This document shows, one piece after another, positions 57,301-64,000 of a stretch of DNA of 64,000 bases. The stretch comes from Actinostola sp. cb2023 (lineage: Eukaryota; Cnidaria; Anthozoa; Actiniaria; Actinostolidae): the NCBI GenBank assembly GCA_033675265.1, contig JAUJYZ010000465.1:236501-300500 (forward strand). The letters run 5' to 3'. The notes below the pieces were generated by a model. It saw only the letters and a list, made by a program, of their open reading frames with translations. It was not told where the DNA came from and did no database searches. Position numbers and translations under genes: made by a program. Each line of letters starts with the position of its first letter. Position 1 is the first letter of the stretch.

Positions 57301-58809
57301 ATTTAACCAATCACAGTGTGGCTTTCATAATCAGAAGTCATTCGCGCCATAATCTTTTGACCAATCATAGCTTGTCTTTTATTGATTCTTTCGAGCGATC
57401 AAATAACTAGTCGCAACGTTTTTAGAATTCCTGGTGTAAATCATCACTAGAAGTAGGCAATTCAGACAACTATAAGAGATAAATATATGTTCATAAATCT
57501 ACCGACAAGGCATTGGGAAATTCTTGATCTATCAAGTTCAGTTTGACTTCTTCCGTTCGTGTTTGATCGACACGAAGTGTTTAAAAAAAGTCTGGTCATA
57601 TTGTTGTTGTTTCCCCGCTGATTTATAGCTTTATGAAAGACCAAGTACCTGACAAGCCTAGGATTGTCTGCAGTCTGCATGAGCAATGTACAGACAGAGG
57701 AGAAACGTCTAAAGATCAAGAAGGAATCGATTATTCAATTTTTATTATTCAACTGAATCTATTGTGTACGGCTCGCCAGCGTGGCTCACGTACGAACGTT
57801 GGCGTGCTGTGTTGAGTAGCGACGTATATTTCTGACCTGTGATTGGCCTATTTCAAACTATGTCAACCGCCTAATTGCTTGGGTGATAACAAAGGGAATG
57901 GAATGTTGTTCGGGTTTAATCAGCCGTCAGTGGGCCGAGAGCGTTGCGTGACGGAACTAAAGACGGATGCGAGGGAGACTACGTACCGTGGGCATCATTT
58001 TCGGAGAGAGCAGTAATGGCTAATTAATGTCTCGCGATGTAGTCCCCTTCACAGTTCCCTGCGCCATCTTGAAAGGTAGCCGTGCCTTTGCATCGGAGCG
58101 AGGCCAACGGTGACCTTGCGCGCAATGATAGAGACATGTGAATAATTGTCGAAGGTGTCAAAAAAGGTCTCTATCATTGCAAGGTTACGGTTGGTCTCGC
58201 TTCAAGATGGCGCAGGGAACTGTGAAGGGAACTATTTTACCAATTTTACCAAAACATAACAACGGTACGAAATATTGCTACCTCAATAATAATTTATAAA
58301 TAATTTAATATTTATATTAAATTACATTGCGCGTGTTACATAGGAAGATGCTCACACGCGCATTACAAGATGTCACACTAATTACAATAACACTAATATC
58401 TCGTTTTAGATCCCTTCAATCAAATCTTGTAAGAGACGACACCTGGCAGCATTTTCTCATCACCTGGGAAGGATTAACAAACGGAAAAATAGTCCTTTAC
58501 AAAAATGGAAACAGGGAGTCACAGCAGACACAACATCAGAAACACGAAACGGTCGCAATAGGTGGTAAAATGTATTTGGGTCAAAAGCACGATGGGTTTG
58601 ATTCCACTAAGGTCATTAAAGGAAGCATTGCAGATTTTCATATGTGGGCAAATGCAGTCACAGCAGGCAAGGCCGCAGAAATATCTGCATGGAAGTGTCA
58701 AACCATTTCACAACATTCGAAAGGGGACATCCTGGCTTGGGAGACTATCTTAAATTCACCGGTCAACGGACAAGTTTCAAAAACATGCCCTGCAACTTGC
58801 CATCCTTAG
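30318..58809 (+). CDS. Secreted PAN/apple-EGF-mucin-pentraxin-like protein, six exons
   Basis: Joined exons: 30318-30381, 32811-33052, 40932-41037, 41918-42298, 44368-44596 and 58410-58809. They total 1422 nt, 473 residues plus TAG, with every junction phase consistent and all introns GT..AG. Order in the protein: signal peptide (1-21), PAN/apple-like domain (about 24-102, six Cys), EGF-like module (103-138, six Cys), Ser/Pro linker with heptad repeats (139-264), pentraxin/LamG-like beta-sandwich (265-473). No transmembrane segment follows, so the product is probably extracellular, binding glycans or matrix. Such mixes of PAN, EGF and LamG-like modules are common in cnidarian gene families; the exact ligand is unknown. 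No canonical AATAAA is seen soon after the stop. Transcript support is needed, but the phase agreement is strong. Confidence 0.88.
32811..33052 (+). CDS. Exon 2: PAN/apple-like domain
   Basis: The acceptor TTTTTCTTTAG precedes GTGGATGT. Residues 22-102 carry Cys at 24, 54, 58, 64, 67 and 76 with the pattern HCRSQCYMNDLCLSCNY and later CELSES. This is the PAN/apple fold signature of a helix held by disulphides. The phrase GKALKNYVFKT before the second Cys is typical of animal family members. Donor GAG|GTGAGG, phase 0. An ATG-initiated frame that runs past the donor is artificial. Confidence 0.88.
33140..36880. repeat. 35-bp minisatellite, about 100 units, in intron 2
   Basis: Head-to-tail units of TTCTTGGTACTTGATGCTTG plus TTCTTGTTCTTGATC (35 bp; 29-bp short form lacks one TTCTTG). 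Variants carry AATTCTTG or ATATTTAGTTTGG. A (AAT)n plus AT-rich insert of about 350 bp sits at 34229-34575. The complement reads open in all three frames because the unit has no stop and its length is not divisible by three. The resulting Lys/Gln/Arg-rich frames of up to 244 residues are not genes. A further 360 bp of the same array, same orientation, is at 40424-40790. Confidence 0.95.
34229..34575. mobile_element. Retroelement tail inserted in the 35-bp array
   Basis: (AAT)7 followed by AAACTTTATTTTACAAGG and an AT-rich body ending GAGTTCCATAG, then the array resumes. This is the minus-strand view of a short non-LTR or SINE-like insert with a microsatellite 3' end. There is no coding sequence. 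Confidence 0.55.
36880..37112. repeat. Cluster of GGGA-n-TGTCCC palindromes
   Basis: Over about 230 bp the half-sites GGGA and TCCC recur in palindromic pairs such as GGGATTTGTCCC, GGGAAATGTCCC and GGGAATTGTCCC, roughly ten pairs, 6-25 bp apart. Stop codons are rare, so frames stay open on both strands. The order of near-identical palindromes is unlike the neighbouring minisatellite and no coding signature accompanies it. Confidence 0.85.
37113..37795. other. No gene recognised (intron 2)
   Basis: AT-rich intronic sequence. The minus-strand frame at 37425-37679 (about 84 codons) has no recognisable domain. Nothing else is supported. Confidence 0.5.
37797..38337. mobile_element. Foldback MITE (TIR GTCACTTCCGAAGTGCT)
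   Basis: Inverted ends GTCACTTCC..GTGCT..ATTACTGAACGGAG match in reverse at about 38298-38337, through an arm of roughly 50 bp. Internal motifs TCTGATTGGCC and GGCTCTAAGCTG-type sequences are typical of invertebrate MITEs. Confidence 0.75.
38395..38622. mobile_element. MITE with TGTTGCAGAGGTGGACACG inverted arms
   Basis: GCGTGTGTCCACCTCTGCAAC and its complement lie about 130 bp apart around multiple GCAACATGTTGC copies, with a GTTGCACCGTGTGTCCGCACC end. The block 38640-38890 after it holds only short GC-rich phrases. Confidence 0.7.
39430..39695. mobile_element. Mariner-like foldback (TIR CACTCAATTGCAGAAA)
   Basis: TA-flanked CACTCAATTGCAGAAAGGTT and its complement (GTTTCTGCAATTGAGTG) with arms of about 85 bp, including ATACAAATATCTAATGAGAT. 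No transposase. The flanking stretches 38900-39430 and 39700-40420 show nothing identifiable. Confidence 0.8.
40424..40790. repeat. Second block of the 35-bp minisatellite
   Basis: Same unit and orientation as 33140-36880, about eleven copies with the shorter GATCTTGATC variant more common, ending at TTCATTCTTG. The intervening 3.5 kb of MITEs and the GGGA/TCCC cluster may have been inserted into a once continuous array. Confidence 0.9.
40932..41037 (+). CDS. Exon 3: EGF-like module
   Basis: Acceptor TTTCATTATACAG, phase 0 entry. Encodes residues 103-138 with Cys at 105, 107, 113, 124, 126 and 135 (NTCQCSKSEICRFN and CECNST.PGSNC). The spacing is close to that of a compact EGF-like domain. 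Asn-Thr-Ser and Asn-Ser-Thr sequons suggest glycosylation. Donor CAA|GTAGGT, phase 1. Confidence 0.82.
41088..41232. mobile_element. Foldback element in intron 3
   Basis: Arms CAGCTGCACAAACTGTCCTG with CTATTGTTCT and the complement near 41170-41215, extending outward to TTGATTGCAC. The arms are about 62 bp and the loop about 15 bp. It begins 50 bp after the exon 3 donor. Confidence 0.7.
41918..42298 (+). CDS. Exon 4: Ser/Pro-rich mucin-like linker with 7-residue repeats
   Basis: Acceptor CTTTTCAG, phase 1 both sides (127 codons). Residues about 150-225 are tandem SSFPSSS units made by a 21-bp minisatellite (TCCTCGTTCCCTTCCTCCTCT, about ten copies). Then come Ser-Pro repeats and a Thr/Ser tail (TPTTTASVSTTSSTSTG). 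This composition predicts dense O-glycosylation and an extended stalk between the EGF-like and lectin-like parts. The 21-bp unit keeps the frame when copy number changes. Confidence 0.85.
42299..44367. other. Intron 4, no further gene
   Basis: Contains a short perfect hairpin at about 43562-43597 (GGTTATTGAATGGCCA / complement). Short frames at 42857-43042 (minus) and 43663-43881 (plus) have no domain. No other structure is supported. Confidence 0.5.
44368..44596 (+). CDS. Exon 5: pentraxin/LamG-like domain, N-terminal half
   Basis: Acceptor TTGTGTTCCAG, phase 1 entry, phase 2 exit at TCAGC|GTAAGT. Encodes residues 265-340, DCQLDFPRASTQDYV, then FTLSFWLKIPSS and GLVLVFGYATTDGNSQ. These are the opening strands of a concanavalin-like sandwich as in LamG and pentraxin proteins. 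Confidence 0.85.
44617..46142. mobile_element. Inverted-repeat element (TAATAATATTCATGAAAA)
   Basis: The left end at 44617 and right end at 46142 share TAATAATATTCATGAAAA and TCGATTCTGATTGGCTAAGAGC in reverse. A second left-type end at 46029 makes a 114-bp foldback of its own. Short internal frames (44929-45129, 45249-45452) are not recognised. This sits in intron 5. Confidence 0.65.
46396..47480. repeat. Foldback plus 500-bp tandem duplication
   Basis: 46397-46527 is a palindrome with arms TTATTACAGTTAGAGTTGTG / complement. The following block (46496-46968) is repeated nearly verbatim at 47005-47470 (GTTTATTATACGACAACAAAA through GTAAATTTACGTCACAGTCG). Both blocks include the 78-codon frame starting MYSVFSLCNENQNW, which is just the repeat read twice. 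Confidence 0.85.
47866..47897. repeat. (CAT)n microsatellite
   Basis: About ten CAT units in TCATCCGCATCATCATCATC and the following bases. Confidence 0.9.
48402..50059. other. Left non-coding part of the helicase element
   Basis: No recognised frame. Contains repeat G copy 2 (49290-49480) with an ACACAGGAAGCCCAA motif at 49408. The short minus-strand frames at 49381-49965 cannot be assigned. Confidence 0.5.
50060..51349 (+). pseudogene. PIF1-like helicase (SF1B), frameshifted
   Basis: Three frames together give a complete PIF1 helicase core of about 415 residues. Part 1 (50060-50368) has the N-terminal NAEQRKVL motif and Walker A GKAGTGKT (50138-50161), then TTGMACKL. After a 1-bp shift near 50348, part 2 has Walker B ILIIDEIS (about 50370) and GFGDFYQLPPV. 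A GGAA repeat slip near 50565-50580 shifts to part 3: LLQNVYRQDE, GAEVMLLYN, TNGTRGRIV, then LAWGITVHKSQGQTL and LYVACSRVSS, motifs V and VI. PIF1 enzymes unwind DNA 5' to 3'; in Helitrons a related helicase follows a Rep domain, which is absent here. Confidence 0.88.
51289..52538 (+). pseudogene. Unrecognised domain fused or adjacent to the PIF1 helicase
   Basis: An uninterrupted frame of 393 codons overlaps the helicase end by 61 bp in another frame. It starts with an acidic stretch (FDLDESDIQEIDEIYRSYF, EEDEEVD). A mostly helical body follows with LWQALHDKANKKRDGPV, EMRRRYHWIDLLDSILVHS and LNIMKGLDVLAVAITA. A +1 shift near 52460 opens a basic tail (KTEAHRKRIQEKKIVKERQ) ending at donor AAG|GTAAGC. 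I recognise no family. The most plausible reading is the C-terminal half of one large helicase polyprotein or the next ORF of the element. Confidence 0.6.
52751..52972 (+). pseudogene. Last exon candidate of the helicase-linked protein
   Basis: Acceptor TTTTTTTCACCAG, entered in phase 0, which matches the phase 0 donor at 52539. Encodes LTLQEIKNDSSDNRQ, then RLLVMVTKRDDKKVIFQAYG and RYIKEATQFTNP to a stop. No family recognised. Confidence 0.45.
52973..54540. other. No gene recognised
   Basis: Holds a double GGCGACACACCCG phrase at about 53391 and 53422 and short unassignable frames on both strands (53356-53601, 53831-54227). Nothing else can be supported. Confidence 0.45.
54545..54968 (+). 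repeat. Direct repeat of about 210 bp with exon-like core
   Basis: Blocks with CCAGACATGCATGGTAA, TACAACCT..CATTGTA and AACAGCTTA..GACATGAAGACAAAGATGG recur two to three times. In the first, 54578-54624 has an acceptor (TTTTAACAG) and donor (CATG|GTAAGT) and would encode YWAYKDKDRYPDMHG. Later copies have lost one or other signal. It may be a duplicated small exon of the element's gene. Confidence 0.45.
55086..55319 (+). pseudogene. Degenerate exon in the helicase element
   Basis: An open frame without a proper start reads VTLDTTLKDKDNLNKLLPP, then YIPLDIKGPSPYPSGRPPF and LKPQKKLGTLVVNCL before TGA. Ordered composition and lack of stops over 75 codons suggest former coding sequence on the same strand as the helicase. 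The family is not recognised. Confidence 0.5.
55652..56215 (-). CDS. Two-exon gene at the right end of the helicase element
   Basis: Minus strand, exon 1 56215-56166 (MAMEGISSTRELSVNA, donor CATG|GTAAGT) and exon 2 56066-55652 (acceptor TTGTTCAG). The split TG|G codon joins in frame for 154 residues and a stop (465 nt in all). Residues about 56-90, ELGRVIKRLFPFGKREQK and then CWVYTNL, weakly recall the recognition helix and wing of RFX- or D5-type winged-helix modules; this is only a suggestion. The intact frame, unlike the decayed helicase, and its convergent position just inside the right inverted repeat suggest a terminus-binding or accessory protein. Confidence 0.55.
56653..57201. other. 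No gene recognised (intron 5)
   Basis: Contains two TGTTCACAATTAGAAC direct repeats at about 56796-56828, related to TTCTAATTGTGAAC at about 46150 and 46345. Nothing else. Confidence 0.5.
57211..57981. mobile_element. Mutator-like MITE with 9-bp target duplication
   Basis: 771 bp, TIRs of about 95 bp starting TAGTCTCCCTCGCATCCGTC. The flanking CGTACCGTG is repeated exactly at 57202-57210 and 57982-57990. Long TIRs with a 9-bp duplication fit the Mutator superfamily. Internal frames are short and unrecognised. Confidence 0.88.
58033..58236. mobile_element. TA-flanked foldback MITE (TIR AGTCCCCTTCACAGTTCCC)
   Basis: Ends AGTCCCCTTCACAGTTCCCT and complement with TA outside. Arms continue through GCGCCATCTTGAA, a second inner match (CAATGATAGAGAC) surrounds a short loop. 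It ends about 170 bp before exon 6. Confidence 0.8.
58410..58809 (+). CDS. Exon 6: pentraxin/LamG-like domain, C-terminal half, and stop
   Basis: Acceptor ATATCTCGTTTTAG, phase 2 entry matching exon 5. Encodes residues 341-473: DDTWQHFLITWEG, KIVLYKNGN, KMYLGQKHDG, GSIADFHMWANAV, then a Trp/Cys tail GDILAWETIL and KTCPATCHP. The WxHFxxTW and G-x-I-x-DFHMW phrases are typical of pentraxin-like sandwiches. Ends TAG at 58807-58809. Open sequence upstream of the acceptor is intronic. Confidence 0.88.
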
Positions 58810-58889
58810 AGAGTAGTTCACAGAAGTTCATCCCTTCGTAGTTTATACTTTAACTTTAATATTTCACGCAAGTCAAGAATTTGCGGTAG

Positions 58890-60480
58890 AATCATTTCGT
58901 CCTAACAAGAACCTCATCAGTCCGCTAGACATACTGGATACTGAGACTAGTTTCATCCTAACAAGAACATCATCAGTCCGCTAGACATACTGGGTACTGA
59001 GACTAGTTTAATCCTAACAAGAACCTCATCAGTTCACTGCACATATACTGGATACTGTGACTAGTTTCATCCTAACAAGAACCTCATCAGTTCACTGACT
59101 GCACATATACTGGGTACTGAGACTAGTTTCATCCTAACAAGAACCTCGTCAGTCCGCTAAACATACTGGATACTGTGACTAGTTTCATCCTAACAAGAAC
59201 CTGATCAGTTTCGCTACACATATACTGGATACTGAGCCTAGTTTCATCCTAACAAGAACCTCATCAGTTCACTGCACATATACTGGGTACTGAGACTAGT
59301 TTCATCCTAACAAGAACCTCGTCAGTCCGCCCGCTAAACATACTGGATACTGTGACTAGTTTCATCCTAACAAGAACCTCATCAGTTCGCTAAACATACT
59401 GGATACTGAGCCTAGTTTCATCCTAACAAGAACATCATCAGTTCGCTAAACATACTGGATACTGTGACTAGTTTCATCCTAACAAGAACCTCATCAGTCC
59501 GCTAAACATACTGGATACTGAGCCTAGTTTCATCCTAACAAGAACCACCTCATCAGTCCGCTACATATACTGGATACTGAGCCTAGTTTCATCCTAACAA
59601 GAACCTCATCAGTTCGCTACACATACTGGATACTGAGCCTAGTTTCATCCTAACAAGAACCTCATCAGTCCGCTACATATACTGGATACTGAGCCTAGTT
59701 TCATCCTAACAAGAACCTCATCAGTCCGCTACATATACTGGATACTGAGCCTAGTTTCATCCTAACAAGGACCTCATCAGTCCACTACACATATACTGGA
59801 TACTGAGCCTAGTTTCATCCTAACAAGAACCTCATCAGTCCGCTAAACATACTGGATACTGAGCCTAGTTTCATCCTAACAAGAACCACCTCATCAGTCC
59901 GCTACATATACTGGATACTGAGCCTAGTTTCATCCTAACAAGAACCTCGTCAGTCCGCTAAACATACTGGATACGTACTGTGACTAGTTTCATCCTAACA
60001 AGAACCTCATCATTCCGCTACACATATACTGGATACTGAGCGTAGTTTCATCCTAACAAGAACCTCATCAGTTCGCTACATATACTGGATACTGAGACTA
60101 GTTTCATCCTAACACTGAAGAACCTCATCAGTCCGCTACATATACTAGATACTGAGACTAGTTTCATCCTAACAAGAACCTCATCAGTTCGCTACATATA
60201 CTGGATACTGAGACTAGTTTCATCCTAACAAGAACCACCTCATCAGTCCGCTACATATACTAGATACTGAGACCAGTTTCATCCTAACAAGAACCTCATC
60301 AGTTCGCTACATATACTGGATACTGAGACTAGTTTCATCCTAACAAGAACCTCATCAGTTCGCTACATATACTGGATACTGAGACTAGTTTCATCCTAAC
60401 AAGAACCTCATCAGTCCGCTACATATACTGGATACTGAGACTAGTTTCATCCTAACAAGAACCTCATCAGTCCGCTACAC
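58890..60480. repeat. 57-bp satellite array, about 28 copies
   Basis: Unit CTAGTTTCATCCTAACAAG + AACCTCATCAGTCCGCTA + CATATACTGGATACTGAGA, with length variants (extra ACC or TGCACA) and block-wise homogenised changes. It runs directly into R1 copy 2, so it forms the left part of that mobile unit. Its start is 80 bp after the host gene stop codon and may overlap the 3' UTR. Confidence 0.95.
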
Positions 60481-61018
60481 ATACTGCGTACTCTAGTAGT
60501 TACGCATATGACTGGGCTCTGAAAACATTAGCACGCGCACTAGCTGATGAATCTCAACGGCCGACTAATCGCACAGCAAGATTACAAAATTGATCAAGGT
60601 ATAATGATAATTGGTAGAGCAATATATGCAACAAAATATTGAACACGATAACAGCACATCCAAAAAGAGGGCAACTCATCCAACGACATTAGAAGACACC
60701 AACAAAAATGACAACAAATCCAACATTCACAGATCTAACAGGATGGCAACACGTTCGATAAAACTATCGGCAGCACATGTACTACTGACATGTACACCCA
60801 ACCAGATGACAACACATATCCGTCAAGATACTGAACAATATACATTAACTTTGAAGACGCTGTAATCAGGCATGATATAATATAAGGAGTTGTCTCTGAT
60901 TAAATTAAAGTGATGGAATTCAGCAAGTTGACTATGAAGGTTGTAGCATCAACTGAAAGTTTAACGTCCAAGTAGTAAAATACCACCGCTTGAATTGAAC
61001 CAGAGCCAACTATTTCTT
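60463..61018 (+). repeat. Repeat family R1, copy 2 (uninterrupted)
   Basis: Matches 331-782 joined to 1859-1975. The TTAA at about 60905-60908 is the unfilled equivalent of the site occupied by families B and A in copy 1. The short frame at 60611-60865 is present only in degraded form in copy 1 and is not a gene. Confidence 0.88.
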
Positions 61019-61039
61019 CTTATAACAACATACACCTGT

Positions 61040-61327
61040 TTCAATAAAGGTTGTCGAGGACATCCGTCCATAGGCAATAGGTTATAGGTCGTTCCAAGAT
61101 CGAACTGCATTGTAGTAGCAGCTTGAATGGCATGATATGTATGCCAGAAATCGTATTCCATAAAATTCGATTCAAAATGTGTCTTGGCCTGTTGACATGG
61201 AAATAGGTACGATATCGTACAGCCTTTCATACCGTTTTAGCCATTCAATCTCTTACCATAATGCAGTTCGGTCTTGGGACGACCTATAACCTATTGACTG
61301 ATGTCCTCGACAACCTTTATTGAAAAT
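61040..61327. mobile_element. Foldback element (arms about 70 bp)
   Basis: TTTCAATAAAGGTTGTCGAG through ATAGGTTATAGGTCGT and the complement at about 61259-61327, loop about 145 bp. It lies at the right edge of R1 copy 2. Confidence 0.85.
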
Positions 61328-61484
61328 GTGTACGTGTTATACCATGCAGCAAGATGACAAGCAACACATCGTACATAAAACTATGGGCACACATTGAACA
61401 ACATGTCAACACATTCAATAAGAAGCTAACATGGCAGACCTATAAGGAAGTTGGACGAAGAAAGTAAATACTCCAAATATATAT

Positions 61485-61925
61485 ATTTTGAAAATCACTT
61501 CAATATGAAGTGAATATTGGTGTGGTTCAGTGTGATGTGAATTGAGCTTCGCATTACTGAGTTATAGAGGTTTTATGATATGCTAATTTGGTGACGTCAA
61601 AGGAGGCATTTGCTTAAATAAATGTCTTTCAAGTATAGCGCTCTGAACTAAAATAGCCAAAAAAGTATATGGCATTATGAAATGATCAAAAAAACACATG
61701 AAAACTAGAAACATTTCTGTAATTTCAAAATGCCAGTTATTTGTTCTATGTTGACGTCATTTCAATTACATTTTGAGCCTTCAAACCCGAATAACTCACA
61801 GATGCAAAGCCCCAAATCACAAAGTATCAAATCCTGCAACTATTCACCATTCATAGAATACATTTTCATGATAAACAATTTGGCTGTATGGATAGGTACT
61901 AAGTATAGACTAATGGCACATTGTA
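61485..61925. mobile_element. Family F foldback MITE, best-preserved copy
   Basis: Arms of about 100 bp: AAATCACTTCAATATGAAGT..GATGTGAATTGAGCTTCGCA and the reverse near 61775-61870. Two TGACGTCA palindromes (about 61592 and 61751) face each other at the inner ends. Other copies are at 5350, 23815 and, split, 31255-32330. Confidence 0.8.
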
Positions 61926-61926
61926 C

Positions 61927-62340
61927 CTTATTCGTACTTAATTTCGCGAGGCTTAAAAGTTCGCGATTTTTGCGATTTTAAAAAGATCGCCAAAATTAGA
62001 GCCTCGCGAAAAAAGAGGCTCGCGGACTTTAAACACGCGAAATATAATCCCCAGAGAAAAAAATACGTATCGAAACCATTTAATCAACATGAACAATAAA
62101 CGTTATTTAATACGAAATTGGTTTTTAAAACGACTTATTCAACAACATAATATATACTACCATTTGCAACTGAGCAACCGTATAGCGTAAATTTGCTTGT
62201 CTGTTTTAACCGTACAAGTTTAAAACGTCTAGTTAGTCTGTTGTTGACACCGCTTTCGCAAAATTAAATGCTCTTTTCTTCATTTTCTCTTATCGAAATC
62301 GCGAAAATAAAGCCTCGCGAAATGCTGTCTTAAGGTGGTT
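61927..62340. repeat. CGCGAAA-rich repeat
   Basis: TTTCGCGAGGCTT, GAGCCTCGCGAAAA, AGGCTCGCGGACTT and AAAGCCTCGCGAAATG are distributed in both orientations over 400 bp. It is probably a decayed MITE whose ends carry the CCTCGCGAAA motif. Confidence 0.6.
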
Positions 62341-62418
62341 CCAGCATAATGAATGACTGGTTTTGCCGTATTTTTTAACTCGCTCGCTCCGCGTCAATAT
62401 TGCTTGGATTTTATTATG

Positions 62419-62573
62419 CTTAACACAAATACTAATTCAACTATTCTGCTTTTGGAAGGTTTATTCAAAATTGTGTCGTTTGAATATCAGCTGGCATTCA
62501 CAAACGCGGCTTACAATGATAATTTTGAATACACCATTGAAAGGCAGAATAGTTGAATTAGTATTTGTGTTAA
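62419..62573. mobile_element. Small TTAA-ended foldback MITE
   Basis: TTAACACAAATACTAATTCA..CTATTCTGC and its complement bound about 155 bp. The right TTAA (62570-62573) is the left target site of the next element. Confidence 0.85.
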
Positions 62574-63090
62574 GGTACCAGGGGACCTTCGTGACCACTG
62601 TTCACTGAAAGCCGCGTAGCGCGCTAACCACTCGTCCAACATGTATAAAAGTGTACATTTTCTTAAAGCTGAATAAATGCAGATTCTAAATTTGCTGGAG
62701 ATTATTTCCTATTTGGCAAATATTTTTTTGTTATTGCACATTTTAGAAAATTCGACCGGCTTTGTTCAAAGAGAATTGTGCACGCGGGAATTCAATCGAT
62801 TTCTAAACGAAAAGTGCCATTGTAATGAGCACACTTTGTTCTAAAAAACCGTGTCTGTAAAAAAATCGATTGAATTCCCGCATGCACAATTCTCTTTGAA
62901 CAAGGCCGGTCGAATTTTCTAAAATGTGCAATAACAAAAAATATTTACAAAATAGGAAATAATCTCCGGCATATTTAGAATCTGCATTTATTCAGCTTTA
63001 AGAAAATGTATACTTTTGTACATGTTGGACGAGTGGTTAGCGTGCTACGCGGCTTTCAGTGAACAGTGATCACGAAGGTCCCCTGGTACC
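62574..63090. mobile_element. TTAA-flanked long-TIR MITE, family A, copy 2
   Basis: 517 bp with the same GGTACCAGGGGACCTTCGTG ends as 1191-1858 and a smaller centre. TTAA at 62570-62573 and 63091-63094. The tRNA-like block is present in both arms. Confidence 0.92.
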
Positions 63091-63094
63091 TTAA

Positions 63095-64000
63095 GGTATC
63101 AGGGTACCCCAAACGACCATCATGCACGCAACACGCTCTAGCGCGTACTCGTTACGTTAAAACCTCTATAAAGTATACATTTTCTGAAAGCTGAATAAAT
63201 GCAGAATTCAATAAAACAATTAGTTTTTAGAACAAAAACAGTATATTTGAAATAGGTAAAAAAGTTCAGATTTTCACATCACTATCATCGCCGAGGTCCC
63301 ATACAGCCGCAATTTATCGGAAATCCTCGACTAATACCTTTATAAGCTCATGAGATATAGCTTACAAAAAAGGTGTCTCCGTTTATCGATAAATTAAACC
63401 CGTTGCGTTTTTATACGGTCCTAAACTTCGAGCTCTGCAAAACTGGAAAACACTTTACAAAGCAAGTTATAACTTTCGAAGGAAATTGAATATTAAAATT
63501 CGGAGAAACTTTTTTGAAGAATATATATTTGACAAAGTGTCTACCAAATTTCAGCTAAATCGGATAAAATTCCTTTGAACCGGAACTCAAAATGTGCGCT
63601 TGATTCATGGCTATTTTGTTTCCGAAATAAAGGCAAAAGAGTTTTCAAGTCAATTGGCGCCTTTGTTTACACAAGCGTGGATAATCCACCACAAATATGT
63701 GATCCAATACCTGATGACATATGAATGGCATTCATAAGTAGATCGCCTTACAGTACGTAGCGTTCGTAACACAACGAGGCAGGAAAACAAAGTTACTGCT
63801 GGCGGAAAATACGAGCATTTTGACCGTGAGTGGTTTGGCATCGTTGTTTTGAGTGAGCAGTTACGATTTTTGGATACTTTCTTCGCATCTGAATCTTTGT
63901 GGAAAGTCTGTTGCGTGATTACTGTTGACAGCTTGCTTGTCAACATCTTTTTACATCAAATGAAACCAAAATCCGTTTTTTGATTCTAACTTTTTAGAAA
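63095..64000. other. No gene recognised
   Basis: Starts with GGTATCAGGGTACCCC, reminiscent of a family A end, then unremarkable sequence. The minus-strand frame at 63650-63946 (98 codons) has no domain I recognise. Confidence 0.45.

Noticed and set aside
58890..60480. CRISPR-like array of regularly spaced repeats
   Set aside because: Units are contiguous 57-bp copies with no unique spacers, in a eukaryotic context; it is a satellite.

Overview
This looks like nuclear DNA of an invertebrate animal, most likely a cnidarian and possibly an anthozoan. The sequence is AT-rich, genes are spread over long introns, and transposable-element remains cover most of the window. The one clear host gene combines a signal peptide, a cysteine-rich PAN/apple-like domain, an EGF-like domain, a Ser/Pro mucin-like linker and a pentraxin/LamG-like domain. 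The lineage call is an inference from that architecture, not a measurement. There is no bacterial operon structure, no CRISPR array and no rRNA.

Host gene. A six-exon plus-strand gene can be assembled from 30318 to 58809. All five introns have GT/AG borders, all exon phases agree, and the joined length is 1422 nt (473 residues plus stop). A TATA box lies about 117 bp before the ATG. Intron 2 is filled by a 35-bp minisatellite. Intron 5 is nearly 14 kb and holds an 8.7-kb helicase-encoding mobile element. A second copy of the promoter, first exon and intron 1 lies upstream (22521-24425). It has lost the TATA box and carries a frameshift in the signal peptide, so it is a dead partial paralogue.

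Layout. 1-5.1 kb: a satellite-bearing repeat family split by two TTAA-flanked inverted-repeat elements, then a large nested foldback. 5.1-9.3 kb: small repeats, including a tRNA-like head and a foldback. 9.4-12.4 kb: a Merlin-type (IS1016/ISXO2-like) transposon with about 260-bp inverted repeats, itself holding a nested foldback. 12.5-18.6 kb: a Penelope-like GIY-YIG fragment, foldbacks, an 11-bp minisatellite and two non-LTR retrotransposon fragments, one of them split by a TTAA element. 18.6-20.7 kb: a second inverted-repeat element carrying another copy of that TTAA element; the related copy at 31.3-32.1 kb keeps the unfilled site. 21.8-30.0 kb: foldbacks, the dead duplicate, a mariner-type MITE, and a minus-strand L1/Tx1-like LINE split by a Harbinger-type MITE. 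30.3-58.8 kb: the host gene. 57.2-58.0 kb: a MITE with a 9-bp target duplication (Mutator-like). 58.9-61.0 kb: a 57-bp satellite followed by a second copy of the repeat family found at the left edge. 61-64 kb: more MITEs, including a second copy of the tRNA-like TTAA element.

The most unusual object is the 47968-56652 element. It has inverted repeats of about 274 bp (left arm longer), a candidate 5-bp target duplication (TCAAA), and internal copies of its terminal motif. It holds a decayed PIF1-family helicase followed by a long unrecognised domain, and a convergent two-exon minus-strand gene whose reading frame is still intact. I see no Rep/HUH, no known transposase and no integrase in it.
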